Assembly: GCF_030272615.1 (NCBI RefSeq) | Contig: NC_081406.1 | Span: 484,127,900 to 484,191,899 of the forward strand | DNA: 64,000 nucleotides | Direction: 5' to 3' | Source of the DNA: Cryptomeria japonica | Taxonomy: Eukaryota; Streptophyta; Pinopsida; Cupressales; Cupressaceae | Part shown: piece by piece, positions 34,776 to 45,663 of the stretch | Position numbering within the stretch: position 1 is the first letter of the stretch | Layout of the letters: each line of letters starts with the position of its first letter | The notes under the pieces: generated by a model | The model's input: only the letters and a program-made list of their open reading frames with translations | Database searches by the model: none | What the model was told of the DNA's origin: nothing | Made by a program: the position numbers and the translations under genes

Positions 34776-37700
34776 TCATGACAATAAAGAGTAAAACTTC
34801 TCAAAAAGGAATTTAAAGTTTTTCAAAAAATCCTTCATGTTTGAAGACCAAGAATCGAGAAGTGAGGTAGCAATTTCACTCTCGGTCTTCATTTGGAATG
34901 CTAATTCTTCCATGGCATCGATTGTGCTCATCTCCTGTGTGACAATAATAGATTCCAAGTTCAGAAAGAACTTCTGAAGAACCTGCAACTGAGGTAATAG
35001 GAGTACCTGTTGCTCCTGCAGATTTAGAGTCTGCTTGTAGATCTTTGCTTCAATATTTGCAATCTATTGTCGGTGATTCTGAATGGTCTGCCCATACACT
35101 GTGAAAGAGTCATATGGTACTTTGAAGGTCTCCACATACTGCTTCAGTTTCGATTGGAGTTGACCTTTCTTCTACAAAGCATCATCATAGAATAGATCGG
35201 GCTGGCATATCTTGCTCAAAAACATTTTTCCTTCAACCATTTCTAGACTGATATCATCTTTTTGATGGATCAGCTTGGTTCTATCCTCCTCAATTTTCTT
35301 CACGAGTGCAACATTTAGTTCCTTTTCATGGTTTTTCTTTGCAGTGGCCTAGGCAACATCTTCTAGTGATTGAACTTGATCATCCACTACTGTGCATAAT
35401 AGTTTTGGCTTGGCCAGCAAGGAATCGGTACTGGGGAGGTTAGTACCGAGGATTAGATTGGAAAGAATTTCAACATCAAGTTGAATGACATCCTATTCTT
35501 TCTTTTTCCTCAGTTCTTCCAATCTATCTTGATCTAGTTGAATGCTCCTTAGTAGCTCATTTTCATCTACCGATTGGGTAAGACAGGCAAGAGTCAAATC
35601 GGTGTGACCGGTGGGATCAACCTTCTTAGCTTGATCTCTGGTTGCCTTAGGAGTCTGTCCTCCTTCCTTTGCCTTGATCTCCTCTTGTCTTTTCTTCTCC
35701 TACTCTTCTTTTTCCTGGGCTTCCTTGTCGGCCTGCTCTTTCTCCTCTTTCTCCTTCTCCACTCTCTTCTTCTCTTCCTCCTTCTTCTTCTCTTCTTCCT
35801 TCTCCTTCTCTTCTTCCTTCTCTTGCACTCTCTTCTTCTCTTCTTCCTCCTTTTCTTTCTCTTCTTTCCTCTTTTCTTCTTCTTCCTTCTTTTCTTTCTC
35901 TGCTTTCCTCTTTTCTTCTTCTTCCTTCTTTTCTTTCTCCACTTGATTATTAAGTGCAATATCCACCGGTGCAACATCTAATGAATCTACATCAATAGGA
36001 ACAATTTCCTCATCTATTCTTTCACCATGACTATTGAAGGTTTCATCCGGTTTAGATGTAGATAGGTTAGGCTCTTGCTTAGCCTGCCGATTAGCTTCAG
36101 ATACCTTCTGCATTTTGATAGCTGCTTTAGCCTGCAGATGGGTGTCTTTTTCCACTTTAGAGGTTTGGCCTCCAAATAACTGAAGTCTTCTTATTTGCAT
36201 GAAAAAGATGCCTTTGTACCGATTAAGAATCTCAAACAATTCTGAATTAGAAGCATCAGGAAAATATTGAGAATTTTTTTTTTCCTTGATTTCTTGTTCC
36301 TTTTCAATGACAATGCGCCATTTATTGTCCAAAGAATCATACAAAGATTTAGAAGTAACTGATTTAATATCGGTAGGTGATCGATCATTATCACATAAAT
36401 ATTTGATAAGTTCTTATTCAACATCCTCCTTTTCACTATCATTGAAATCATCAAAATATTCTTTTAAATCATCAAGAAATTTCCTTCTAATATTCTTTAT
36501 GGTCCTTTGACAATGTGTCATAGGCTTGTAAGAAGAAATATCTATATTTACTGGTGCAGAAGTTCCAGATACATTACTAGTAAGCTTGGTCTTCTTAACC
36601 GGTTGCCTCGTCTTCTTTATTTCTTCTTCTGATTCAGTGTCTCCAGAATCCTGTGCTCCATTCTTGGTTTTCCTCTTCCTTTCAAATACCTTTGGCAGAA
36701 TAGCCTTCGGTTTCTTTTTGGCTGGTGACCTTCTGGTCACTTTAGGACTAGCAGCATATGTAACTGGTGCCGATGCCGATAGCACAACTTTCCCCTTCTT
36801 CTACTTTGGTATAACTGTAGGATTAATCCTCTCAGATTAGGTACCGGTCCTTTTCTCCTTTGGATCAAGCGATGAAGCAAGTAGGGTAGAGGCATACCCA
36901 ATGATCATATCATTCACCACTTCATAGCCCGTAGGCTCAACTTCCTCTTCTCTCGGCTCAACCGCTTCCATTATGCAATGATCCACTTTGATCATGAAAC
37001 AAATGTCATCTTCATACTTCTTGACAAGTTCACCTGATATCCTTACTCTCTGCTTCATCTTCAATTTAAACTAATCAAAATAACTGTTCAAAGTCTTCGG
37101 ATAAGTAGGTCCTACTGCTTGTAGACTCTCCTTGATTTTCCTTAAAACCGGTAGGTCACTTGACCATTGAACATCACCAACTCCTAGAAAATACCCTTGA
37201 AAGTAGAAAAACAACCCAACCAGTAGTTGACCAAATTTGAATTTTAGAGAATTATCCTCTTTGATAGATTTTAAATTCTCCATGAGTTGTTTTTGCATAC
37301 AGGTACACAAGTCATACTCAGCATCATCCTTGATCATCCGATAAGTGGCATGCGCCGCAGCTGTAGGAACAGAGTTCATCCTGCTAGCATAAAATACTCT
37401 GTAACCGATCACCATGCACGCATACTTCACCAAGTCATCTCTTATGGTGTTAACAGTCATTGCCCGTTTGTTGCTCATAGAACCGGTGAGCTCTATCAAT
37501 TTGGATTTTGTGATCTTGCAAAGAATGGGGACTTCTCCAACATTGCAGAAACTAGTCATGACATGGATTGCCTCCTGTGTGATATCATGAGTTTGCTCAA
37601 GATACATTTTTTCACCATGAACCCTGCTGAGAATGATTCTTATTTGATCATATGTGAATTATTCAAGAAAATACACTACATTGTGAAATTTCTTCTTCTC

Positions 37701-37938
37701 GATCACACTATATTCTAGTTTAATCTTCTTGTCTTTCCCATAGAACAAACTTAACTGGGAGTGAATCACTAGAAACCCTAGGTCTTCTAGTTTGCAATCA
37801 ATATAACTAGAAATATCCCCTTCAACAATGGCTCCGACGGGAATTTGAGAGGGCATTATATTTCACCTTCTTCCTAAGAAACTCAGATGACTCTTCGGGT
37901 TCGGTAGAACTAGGAGAGGCTTTGGATGCAAAAGCCAT
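34776..37938 (-). pseudogene. Element E ORF2, unknown protein shared with element G
   Basis: About 1050 codons, starting at ATG 37938 (MAFASKASPSSTEPEESSEF). The N-terminal domain (about 37860-36840) includes CKLEDLGF, LSRVHGEKMYLEQTHDITQE, KLIELTG, YRVFYASRMNSVPTAAAHA, LMENLKSI, LKFGQLLVGLFFYF and KKYEDDICF...AVEPR. The same landmarks, in the same order, occur in element G ORF2. A Lys/Arg-rich stretch follows (36785-36560), then SLYDSLDNKWRIVIEKEQEI and a 100-residue Glu/Lys repeat tract (35945-35680). The C-terminal part is predicted helical and ends at 34776. Broken by several stops and at least two frame changes. I recognise no known family with confidence. It replaces pol in this element. 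A nucleic-acid or particle role is only a guess. Confidence 0.72.
35680..35945 (-). repeat. Glu/Lys-rich coding microsatellite in element E ORF2
   Basis: CTTCTT/TTCCTT-type pyrimidine repeats on the plus strand encode KEKKEEEEKRK-like units on the minus strand. The tract is the charged spacer between the two conserved halves of ORF2. It creates a spurious Leu/Phe-rich open frame on the other strand. Confidence 0.8.
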
Positions 37939-38394
37939 GTCTAAATAATTTCGAATGATACGAGTGAATTGAATAAAAAATAACTTTTTACTCCGAACTA
38001 GGGTTTTTCGATGTCGAGCACAACACACTTCTCCAAGAGCTTACTTTATTGATCTGACTTCCACACTGATAGATTGAAATAGTTGCAAAATCTCGTGCAA
38101 GATTTCTTTCTGGATTCTTTCGAATGCAAAATGAATTGCTCTTGTCGCGTTGCTCAAGCTAGAAAAATTCTTCCTTGAAAGATAGGTAAGTAAAAATGAC
38201 GACAAGAGTCACTTTTAAACATGCTCCTACCTACCATAATAAATGCATCACCGATAGGGTACAAACCCTAAATTTACCACTTTATTTCTTTTGTTGGTTG
38301 ACAGGTAACCGATACCAATAAAAACACTTTACCGATATACACCGGGGGTCCAAAACATTGTTACCGATATGTTCCCCCTTAAGATTTTCAAAGC
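37939..38394 (-). other. Element E spacer between ORF1 and ORF2
   Basis: About 450 bp without a supported gene. Element G has a 550-bp spacer in the same place. Confidence 0.6.
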
Positions 38395-39698
38395 TTAATT
38401 TGCCAGTTTAGAGGTCTCCACATTGGGTGCAGAAAGAGGTACATCTTGTGGCATCTCTTCAGATTTCTTTTTCCAAATTTTATCCATATCGACCTAAACG
38501 GTTTCAACATCAACCTTTCCTTTTGGGTCGACCAGTATGTCTCCCGATGGATTCTTTTTTAGTCTGCATGTTTTGGCAATATTTCCTAGTTTGTGACAAT
38601 AATAGCATACCATACCATACCAAGTGCTCTCCATGGTCCGGTGTTCACATTTCCATTCTTCCTCCTTCATGTTGTAGCAATGTGACTGCTACCACGATAG
38701 ATCAAATAGGTTGCTCTCCAACTATTTTCCGCTCCATAACCATTTGACCAGTGGTCATAGGTTCTGTACCGGTTTGGGTTCCGGTTCATAGGAGGTTCTA
38801 GGAGAACTCCTCTCGGTCTCAATGCATAGACTCCAAGGTTGTTCATAACTGACCTGCACTCAAAATATCTATGCCCAAACTTTTTGCATGCATAACAATG
38901 ACCATTAAATCTACCAGTTCTAGCCTTGTGGTTATGCACATTATTTTGTATGGAAGGGAAATTGTTATAAGCCTTACTCCTACACACATTGGCGGTGTCT
39001 CCTTCCTTATGACAGTTAAAGCATACAGGTTTGAACTTTGGCTTACCTTTGCTTTTACTATTGCTCTTAGGTACTGGTTTCTCTTTTAGTGCATCAATCT
39101 TGGTTCTAGAGGATTCACCTTCCTCATATGTAGAGAAACCAAGTCCAAAGGTATCCTTTGATGGCTTCATTGATTCCAATTTTTGGTCCAACTTCACAAC
39201 ACTCCGGTTGAACTTTGCAAGTATCTCCTTTGTCTCAGCAAGTTCCTTGGAAAGAGCATCATTAGTCTTCATCAAGGTTTCAATCTTAGAAATGGTTGCA
39301 TTGATTTTTGCTTGCATTTCTTCTTTCTCTTCCTTACCCTCTTGCAGATAAGCGGTAATGGTACCAATTTCTTGGTTTAACTTAAAGATCTCGTGCTCCT
39401 TGTCCTTCACTAGTTCTTCAGCTTTTCTTTTGTTTTCTAGCTCTTGACACATCCTAATAGTCAGTCCTTCTAGCTCCCTCCTTAGGTTAGTTTTGGACTC
39501 ATTCAGTTTCTCCACTTCTTGGACTAGGGCATCCATGTCTTCTTCATCAGAAGAGTTGTTCTCAGTAATTTACATCATTTTCTCAACAAGCTCTCTTCTT
39601 TTGGCTAAAGAGGCTTTATACTTGATCTTAAGTTCATCATAGGCTCTCTCAGATTCAGCCAAATGGTGAGTGAGTTCCCTCATGTTGTATTCCCCCAT
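38395..39698 (-). pseudogene. Element E ORF1, coiled-coil zinc-knuckle gag-like protein
   Basis: Starts at ATG 39698 (MGEYNMRELTHHLAESERAYDELK), 36 bp inside the primer site, and ends at the stop at 38395, about 434 codons. The first 60% is a long heptad-type coiled coil (LNESKTNLRRELEGL, CQELENKRKAEELVKDKEHE). Three CCHC-type motifs follow: CFNCHKEGDTANVC (38982-39023, His replaced by Asp), CYACKKFGHRYFEC (38856-38897, complete) and CYYCHKLGNIAKTC (38566-38607, His replaced by Asn). The C-terminus reads DKIWKKKSEE, matching IWKKKE in element G ORF1. One stop near 39570 and a frame change near 38660 break it. It lacks a recognisable copia capsid domain. Position after the primer site and zinc knuckles suggest a gag role. 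Confidence 0.75.
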
Positions 39699-39734
39699 AT
39701 CTCCTTTCAAGTGGTTAGACTTAGAGAAAGGTTG

Positions 39735-39746
39735 GCTCTGATACCA
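39735..39746 (-). other. Element E primer binding site
   Basis: TGGTATCAGAGC in element sense, two bases from the LTR: the same initiator tRNA-Met site as in A, B, F and G. Confidence 0.92.
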
Positions 39747-39748
39747 AT

Positions 39749-40919
39749 TGATGAATACTAAGAGGGGGGGTGAATTAGTATTCCCAAAAACTTAACCAAA
39801 CTCAGGCAATTTTACTGCAGACCGGTATAATAGTTTAAACAACAAACTAGTAAAAACACAGATAAGCCAAATAGAAAATAAAGCATTCACCCATAGAAGC
39901 ACAATCACCATAACACAAGATATTTTGACGTGGACACCCAAATGGGAAAAACTATGGTGAGTAAAACTCACAAGTCAACTATTTGCAGAATAGTAACTAG
40001 ACTGGTTAAGGTCAAACCTGTTAAGGCCTTATAATGTTCTTCACCAGAACAAATCTTGTTAGGGATCCAGATCTCTATTAGGAGATAAGTCTTGTTAAAG
40101 GATTTCAGATCCACAACTATGAACCACCTTTTTAGAGAATTTACAATAGGAATAACTGGGCCTACTCGATTAAGGGTTTCAGACTTGTCGAAGAGATTAA
40201 TAATCAACAAGTGAATGATCTAGAAAGTAGCAAACAATTCTTGATTAAATCCTTGGCTTCTCTTTGTTAATGCATTGCAGCATTACTTCAGTATTCTATC
40301 CTTTGCATGTTCAATCTTTATTGCATGATGCTTCTATAAAAACTTGACTCTTCAACACACATACATGCTATAAAACCCTAGACATGATGTCCTTAAATAG
40401 GAAGCTGATTTCATGTCAATCCAATGAGACTGGATAACAATTTCCTAGGTTCAAAGCATTTAGACACATTTGGTAACACGAAACAGAAAAAACCGCCAAA
40501 GTGTCGGTGGATGATAACTTATCATACTTTATAGTTTTATCAGTTTAACACAGTATACCGATTACCGGTTAAGAAACAAAGATTGGTAAACTGGAACATA
40601 GTGTTTCGATCAAAAAGGATTAACTGCTGCTAGGGGTCCTCGTTCCACTTGGGGTCTTCATACCACTTGATTTATTCATACTGCTTGAGGTCTTTAGTCA
40701 TGCTATGACCGGTAAGCTTCTTCTGCAAAATACTGATAGTCTTCTACAAACAAAGACTATACATACAATGACATATAAGACCGGTTTGAACAATACAACA
40801 CATACTACCGATTGAGAATAACTCATACATAAAATAAGTGTGTGTCCATCAATGAAAATCAAAACTAAACATGCCAATAACCACCTCAACTAAGTACAAA
40901 CATTATCAAAATGCCAACA
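39749..40919 (-). repeat. Element E 5' LTR
   Basis: 1171 bp; plus strand TGATGAATAC to GCCAACA. TATTTAAGG (TATA-like) in element sense at about 40392-40400. The GTGAG...CTCAC form of the GTGGG box is at about 39958-39970. C-rich-loop hairpin at 39755-39781. Confidence 0.9.
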
Positions 40920-42177
40920 GGTCCTCCCTAGTAGGCCTCCCCGGTCATCATCGTCCCTAAATAAAGTGGCAAAATAGTTGGTAGTCAGTCTGCTCAAACT
41001 ATCAACATCGTTGACCACCTAATTGTTGTCGTCCATGAGGGAAGAGATGTGGTTTCTACACATGTGGATAGAAGTCGATATGTGGAAGAAAGTAATATTT
41101 TTATCACCCTCTTTGAGACATTGAACCCTATATTTCTGTTTCTAGTAGAGTTCCTCTTTGTGGGAATTTTCCTTCCATTTTCTTCAGAGGCCAACCTCCT
41201 CCATATGGGTGGCTTCAAGGGAGTCACCTTGATCAATACGCTCTTGGATAACAGTTAGTTTAATTTTGAGCTCCTTTTTTTGCTTGAAGATATCCCCGAA
41301 GTTGTATTTGTTCCAACCCCAGACATTTCTTTTGACCAAGTCAAGCTTCTGGGCAATCCTGAACATAAGAGTACCAGGTATGTTGGTGCTCCACCATATT
41401 TTAATGCAATCCTTGAAATACAGATGAGAGTTCCACATAATTTCATATCGAAAAGGATGATTCTTCCTTGCAACATTTGTGGTATTCCAAAGGAGCGGGA
41501 GGGTGTGGTCAGAGATCATTCTGGGGAGGGCAGTGAGCTTCAAGGCTGGACCAATTCTCCAGTTGCCCGAGATGAGAAATATATCAAGTATGACCTAAAT
41601 AAGATCCTTTCCCTTCCTGAGATTGGACCAAGTGAATTTTTGCCCTGATAGGTCCACATCCGTTAACCCATTCCTACCAATGAAGTCAGCTAGATCAGTC
41701 ATGTCATAAGAGTACTCTAGAAGGCCTCCCAACTTCTCAAAGGGGATCAAAGGAGAGTTGAAATCACCCGCAATCAACCAATGGGAATTGGCATTATTTT
41801 GTATTAGAGTAGTTATGTCGTTCCAGAGCTTTAATCTACCAAATCTGACATTAGGGGCATAAACATTAACAAGAATGCAGGATTCCATCGGGGAAGAGAG
41901 TTCAGAGACCAAAAGGTTGGTCAAGGAGGAGAGAAGACTGCCAGAAAAATGGGAGGGGTCCCACATGGTGACCAAGCCACCAAAGGATCCAATAGCATCA
42001 CTAATAAAAAACTTTGCACTAGGCCAAATTTTCCCAGCAACAAGGGAAAAGGAGGACATAGACATCTTAACTTCTTGGAGAAGAAGGACCATAATTTTAT
42101 TTTCAAAAATACTTTTTAAGAGCATATTGCTTTTGGGGGTTGTTAAGGCCCCTCATGTTCCAGGAGAGGACCTTCAT
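40920..42177 (-). pseudogene. LINE-1 ORF2 5' piece (AP endonuclease and EN-RT linker)
   Basis: Begins at ATG 42177 with MKVLSWNMRGLNNPQKQY, the typical start of a plant LINE apurinic endonuclease domain. It continues LLQEVK near 42065, GSFGGLVTMWDP near 41975, ILVNVYAPN near 41860, HWLIAGDFNSPL near 41780, TDVDLSGQKFTWSNLRKG at about 41650 and SDHTLPLL at about 41510. These supply the Asn, Glu, Tyr, Asp/Asn and His blocks of the exonuclease-endonuclease-phosphatase fold. The linker (NVWGWNKYNFGDIF) leads to the insertion point of element E at 40920. A frame change near 42125 and others downstream break it. Confidence 0.9.
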
Positions 42178-42209
42178 TTCTTACCTTTTATGGACATCTC
42201 CAAGGTCCG

Positions 42210-43723
42210 CTACCTGCCATTGGAAATATCCCTTGCTGCTTCCTTTTGTCTTGATAGTATCTGCGATGGCCGGCCCACTTTGAGATTCATCCCCACATCA
42301 GGCTTTGCATTCCTGGTCTTGAATCTTGGAGTAAACCATCCCTCATCAACAGGAGTCATGCAACCATTGGATGACACACTAGGGGCACCAAGTGAGAGTA
42401 TGCTCTGGTTCAGGGTGGGAGACACTAATGAGGAGTGAGCTGTATCTAGGGCGAGAGAGGGGTCCCTCACAATCTCACCATCTTCTAGTTGATCAACCAG
42501 TGAAACCATGCTGACCGTCAGGGAGATGCACTATTCCTTCCGGGCTGAATTAGAGGCTTCCTCCACAATATTTGCAGGAGATTTGAGAAGGTTGTTGATA
42601 CTCTCAGCAAAGGGGTATTCTTCCATAACCTTGTCCTTGACTACTAAGGGAGGTAGGTCCGGGCTAGGAGTAGGAGTGACAATAGGTCCCATAACCAGGT
42701 CTTGATGAATAATAGGAGCATTTGGCACTGAAACTTCCACCTGGGTCAGGACCTTAAGATTGAGGGATAGGGGGGCTAGAGCCTTGCATTGAGAGATAAC
42801 ATGCCCAGAAATCTGGCATTTTTGGCAGAAGAGGGTAGCATTTTCATAAACCAGGGCTTGAGTCGAGCTACCAAGCCTGGATTTGAGGGTTATGAAATTG
42901 GGGAGATTCATGCTCATAGTAGCTTGAACATAGAAATGAGAATAGACCAGGCATGATTTGGATCTAGTGATATCATCAACACCTACAAAATGACCAAAGG
43001 AGTTCCCAATCCATTTGAAGATGGATTCATCCCAGTATTAAAGGGGAAGCTCCGAGAGCTGAACCCATACTGGAGTAGTTTTGTGCAAGTCAGCCGTAGG
43101 GTCAAATCTAGCCTTCCAGCGATAGAGGGAGAGGTTGTTTTGACCATAGGACTAGCATCTAGAGAGGACAAGGGTGATATCCTCCTCAATAGTTAATTTG
43201 AAGAGGAAGAGGGTGCCAGGCATGACACTAACAGAAACACTCCCTTTCAGTTTCCATTTGTCCTTGACCCATTTTCTGACCATCTCCATCATGGGGCACA
43301 GGGAGAAGAACTTCCCCACCAGAGTATTGGCCATGTTCAGTAAAATGTGGTCCAAAACAATGTCAAGAAGCTCAAAAGATGTTCCCTCCTCAGTTTGCGA
43401 GTAGATAGGGACAAAGTTGGGGTCCACAGTCTCAGTATTTCTGACCAACATATTTTTCCAACCTTTGAGATTCACATTAACAATCGGAGGCTTTGTGGTT
43501 AGAAAAACTGACATTCAGGAATAGGATCAGAATCAGATACTATGGGCATGGCTAGAGAGCTCTTCAGAGAAGAACCGTCAATCTAAGGCACCGCCAGATC
43601 GGAAAGAGGAACTGCTGTGGGACCAGGAGAGGATGTGATAGATAGTGTCAGCATCGCAGGGACCAAAATGGGGTTTGTGGGTGGTGGAGGGTTGGGGGAG
43701 ACCCCAATAGCACACACCACCAT
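42210..43723 (-). pseudogene. LINE-1 ORF1 (DUF4283 and zinc knuckle)
   Basis: Starts at ATG 43723 (MVVCAIGVSPNPPPPTNP) and ends at 42210, about 500 codons. A one-base shift near 43510 separates the Pro-rich leader from the rest, which stays in a single frame with stops near 42918 and 42510. Residues around 43514-42990 (VPIYSQTEEGTSFELLDIVL, then VGKFFSLCPMMEMVRKWVKDKW) match the DUF4283 domain common in plant LINE ORF1. A CCHC knuckle, CQKCQISGHVISQC, lies at about 42827-42786. The C-terminal tail (WFTPRFKTRNAKPDVG) is of the usual type before ORF2. An RNA-binding chaperone role is known for this family. Confidence 0.88.
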
Positions 43724-43820
43724 GAATGATAGAGGTTTGAAATTTGAACTTGTAGAGTGGGAGAGCGGGAGAGCTCTAAATTTGTTTTAGACAAGGAATT
43801 GTTAAGTTAATTGTTGAGGC

Positions 43821-44256
43821 TTGTTAGGAATGGAAATTTTTTGGGGGTTAAAGATTGCCCTCTCAATTGACATTCAAGTTTTGGATATTGAGGGTGATTC
43901 AAAGCTCATTGTGGATTCTATCAAAGGCAAAAATATGGCAGGATGGACCATTGATGAAATTATCAGAGATATTCGCAAACTATTGTTAGGGCTCAATACT
44001 TTTGAAAGAAGACACACATTCAAGGAAAGAAACAAAGTTGTAGATGCCATGGTTTCTTTGGGCTTGGGGATTGGAAACCTGAAATGCTGGAGATCAGGGG
44101 AGTGTCTACCCATCAATGTTCAAAGACTCCTTATATGAGAGAGTAAATCCAACTAGCATGTTGAATGACAAAAAATTAAGAATTTTGGATTTTAGGTGTC
44201 ACTCTCTGCTCACTCTTTCTAGAACAAAAGATGGGAAGTAATGACAAAAAAAAAAA
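43821..44256 (+). pseudogene. LINE-3, 5'-truncated RNase H end with poly-A
   Basis: The plus strand reads LKIALSIDIQVLDIEGDSKL, then WTIDEIIRDIRKLL and RNKVVDAMVSLGL...LKCWRSGECLP, ending at 44138. This is the same plant RNase H type as LINE-1's own at 1361-1771 but on the opposite strand. It is therefore a separate copy, cut at its 5' end and head-to-head with LINE-1. A run of eleven A at 44246-44256 is a plausible 3' end. No target duplication was found. Confidence 0.72.
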
Positions 44257-44830
44257 TTCTTTAGGTGAGAGATGGATTTAAAATGTTTGAGGACTAGACG
44301 TGATAGTGAGGCTTCTAATAGGGTTGGTAGACAGGTGAGGGACGTGGAGCTGAGGTGGTTATATAACTTGAGGTGGATGAAAAACTAGGGGTACAATAGG
44401 GCTAAGTGAAAAAAAGGGCAGGGCCCTCTTGGTAATGAGGAGATTGCCAGAGGGTGGGATCTATTGGGATAACATGGATTCCCTACTCATGGACCACTTG
44501 AAAGAAAAGGTGACACCCCAGGTACAATAAGTTAATTGTTAAGTGGTTGACAATTATCGAGAAGATGTGGAATTTATAGAGAAGGGGTTATGATGATGAG
44601 GTGGACAATCTATGCATGGGTTGCTCACATGACCACCCTAAAGGGCAACTTAGTGAAATCAAGTTGTCATTTTTTGTGTAGCTAGGCTATTGAAATGACT
44701 ATTAAGAGAAAAAATAATACTTTTTTAATGTTTGTCTTAAGAGTTGCTATTTTTTCATGATAACAAATTTCACCGTAATCTTTCATTTGGTTAGGAGGGA
44801 AAGGGTTGGCATGTTTGGGGTTTATGGTAG
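44257..44830. other. Unassigned sequence
   Basis: No gene, LTR end or tandem repeat is recognisable in these 570 bp. Confidence 0.4.
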
Positions 44831-45336
44831 GTGCTTATCAACTATTGCATCATCCTTGTCAAGCATTTAACTAAGGCATTTATTTTCAAGGCTCAAAATT
44901 TTGTTTTACCAGCTAATTTTAGACTATTGGAAAAAGAAAGGGCTAAGTCTTTGGTTTGGGTTCTCCATGTTACTGCGATGACTTTCACTATGAGTGGGGA
45001 AAAGTTAAGAATTGATCCCAACACGTACGTTGAGTTCAAAGGGAGCCCCATAGTTTGGCATACCTGTAGAGAGATAAAGGTGGCCCCATTTATTGAATGC
45101 ATAAATGTTTATGACAAAAATCTATCTGTCCAGTTTGTTAAGTCTTGGGTAGATAGGAGGGTTACTGTGGGAGGTGTATCTTTTGAGATTATGTGAGGAA
45201 GTCATTGGGAAAGAAATGAGTCTCTCCACTAGGGGAGGAAGTGGAAGAAGAAAAGCAGGGTTATGGATAGTGAAAGCTTAGCCCAATTCTTTAGGGATGA
45301 CGAGGAACAGGTTAAGCTACATGAAGGATTTTCTCT
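44831..45336 (+). pseudogene. Decayed fragment resembling the E/G ORF2 N-terminal domain
   Basis: In frame 2 this reads FVLPANFRLLEKERAKSLVW, then SPIVWHTCREIKVAPFIE, then VQFVKSWVDRRVTVGGVSFE. After stops and a one-base change it continues EEVIGKEMSLST and GRKWKKKSRVMDSESLAQFF. The arrangement FVxSxV...F.IT.E.I matches the block at LSRVH...ITKEIIHLITG in element G ORF2. It may also belong to the broad group of plant-transposon proteins with a V.V.G..V.F...I...TG.P pattern. About 170 residues, truncated at both ends. No LTR or terminal repeat could be linked to it. Confidence 0.4.
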
Positions 45337-45663
45337 TGCCATATTTTCAAACCCATGTAGTGAGGTTTGTCTAATGTTAATAAAGATTTTCACCTTAGAA
45401 GGAAGATTAAAAGTGTATTACTATTACCATATTCCTCTTCTTAATCATTTTTGTAACCATGATTTACTCTCTCTTCTAATTTTTCTACTAACATCTTTAG
45501 AAAGTTTAGTTCATGATGCTCTAGATTTGGCCAAAAATCAAGGCCAAAAACCTATACTCCTCCACCAAGGCCTTATCTTTTGTTTGTACCACTTCCACCT
45601 AGAATTTTCCTACCTAGACAACTAATGGTTACATAAGCCCTTGAATCCTTATGCTCTGACTCG
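45337..45663. other. Unassigned sequence before LTR H
   Basis: No gene, primer site or polypurine tract is recognisable. The lack of a purine tract at the LTR edge argues that LTR H is solo or a fragment. Confidence 0.4.

Larger units (their letters stand above)
25624..40919 (-). mobile_element. Element E, pol-less LTR element with two unusual ORFs, TSD about AGGTC
   Basis: Inserted in LINE-1 upstream of the RT core. The left flank is AGGTC (25619-25623). The right flank reads GGTCC after the LTR end at 40919, consistent with the same duplication after loss of one A. The 5' LTR is 39749-40919; the 3' LTR is 25624-26354 plus 34051-34505, interrupted by element F. The 5.2-kb interior (34506-39748) carries ORF1 (coiled coil plus zinc knuckles) and ORF2 (long unknown protein). 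I found no protease, integrase, RT or RNase H motif. It has a tRNA-Met primer site and a polypurine tract identical to those of copia element A. Confidence 0.88.
121..43790 (-). mobile_element. LINE-1, L1-type retrotransposon split in three by LTR elements
   Basis: The pieces, in coding order, are: 43723-42210 (ORF1), 42177-40920 (ORF2 endonuclease and linker), 25618-24478 (RT core) and 3588-1361 (RT thumb to RNase H). With elements A (3594-24472) and E (25624-40919) removed, the ORF2 pieces total about 1540 codons. That length fits a plant LINE with RNase H. The coding sense runs through both junctions: RKLQLLS at 24480 joins SSLQGIPVY at 3585, and the RT N-terminus at 25618 follows the EN-RT linker at 40925. 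The outer limits are approximate. The 5' end lies between 43723 and about 43790, and no LINE target duplication was found. Confidence 0.85.

Noticed and set aside
35574-35981. Leu/Phe/Ser-rich open frames on the plus strand that look like membrane proteins
   Set aside because: They are the antisense of the Glu/Lys repeat tract of element E ORF2. The frame follows from the repeat composition.
43821-44138. Host RNase H-like gene
   Set aside because: Closely follows LINE RNase H in sequence, is truncated at its start and is followed by a poly-A run, so it is a LINE fragment.
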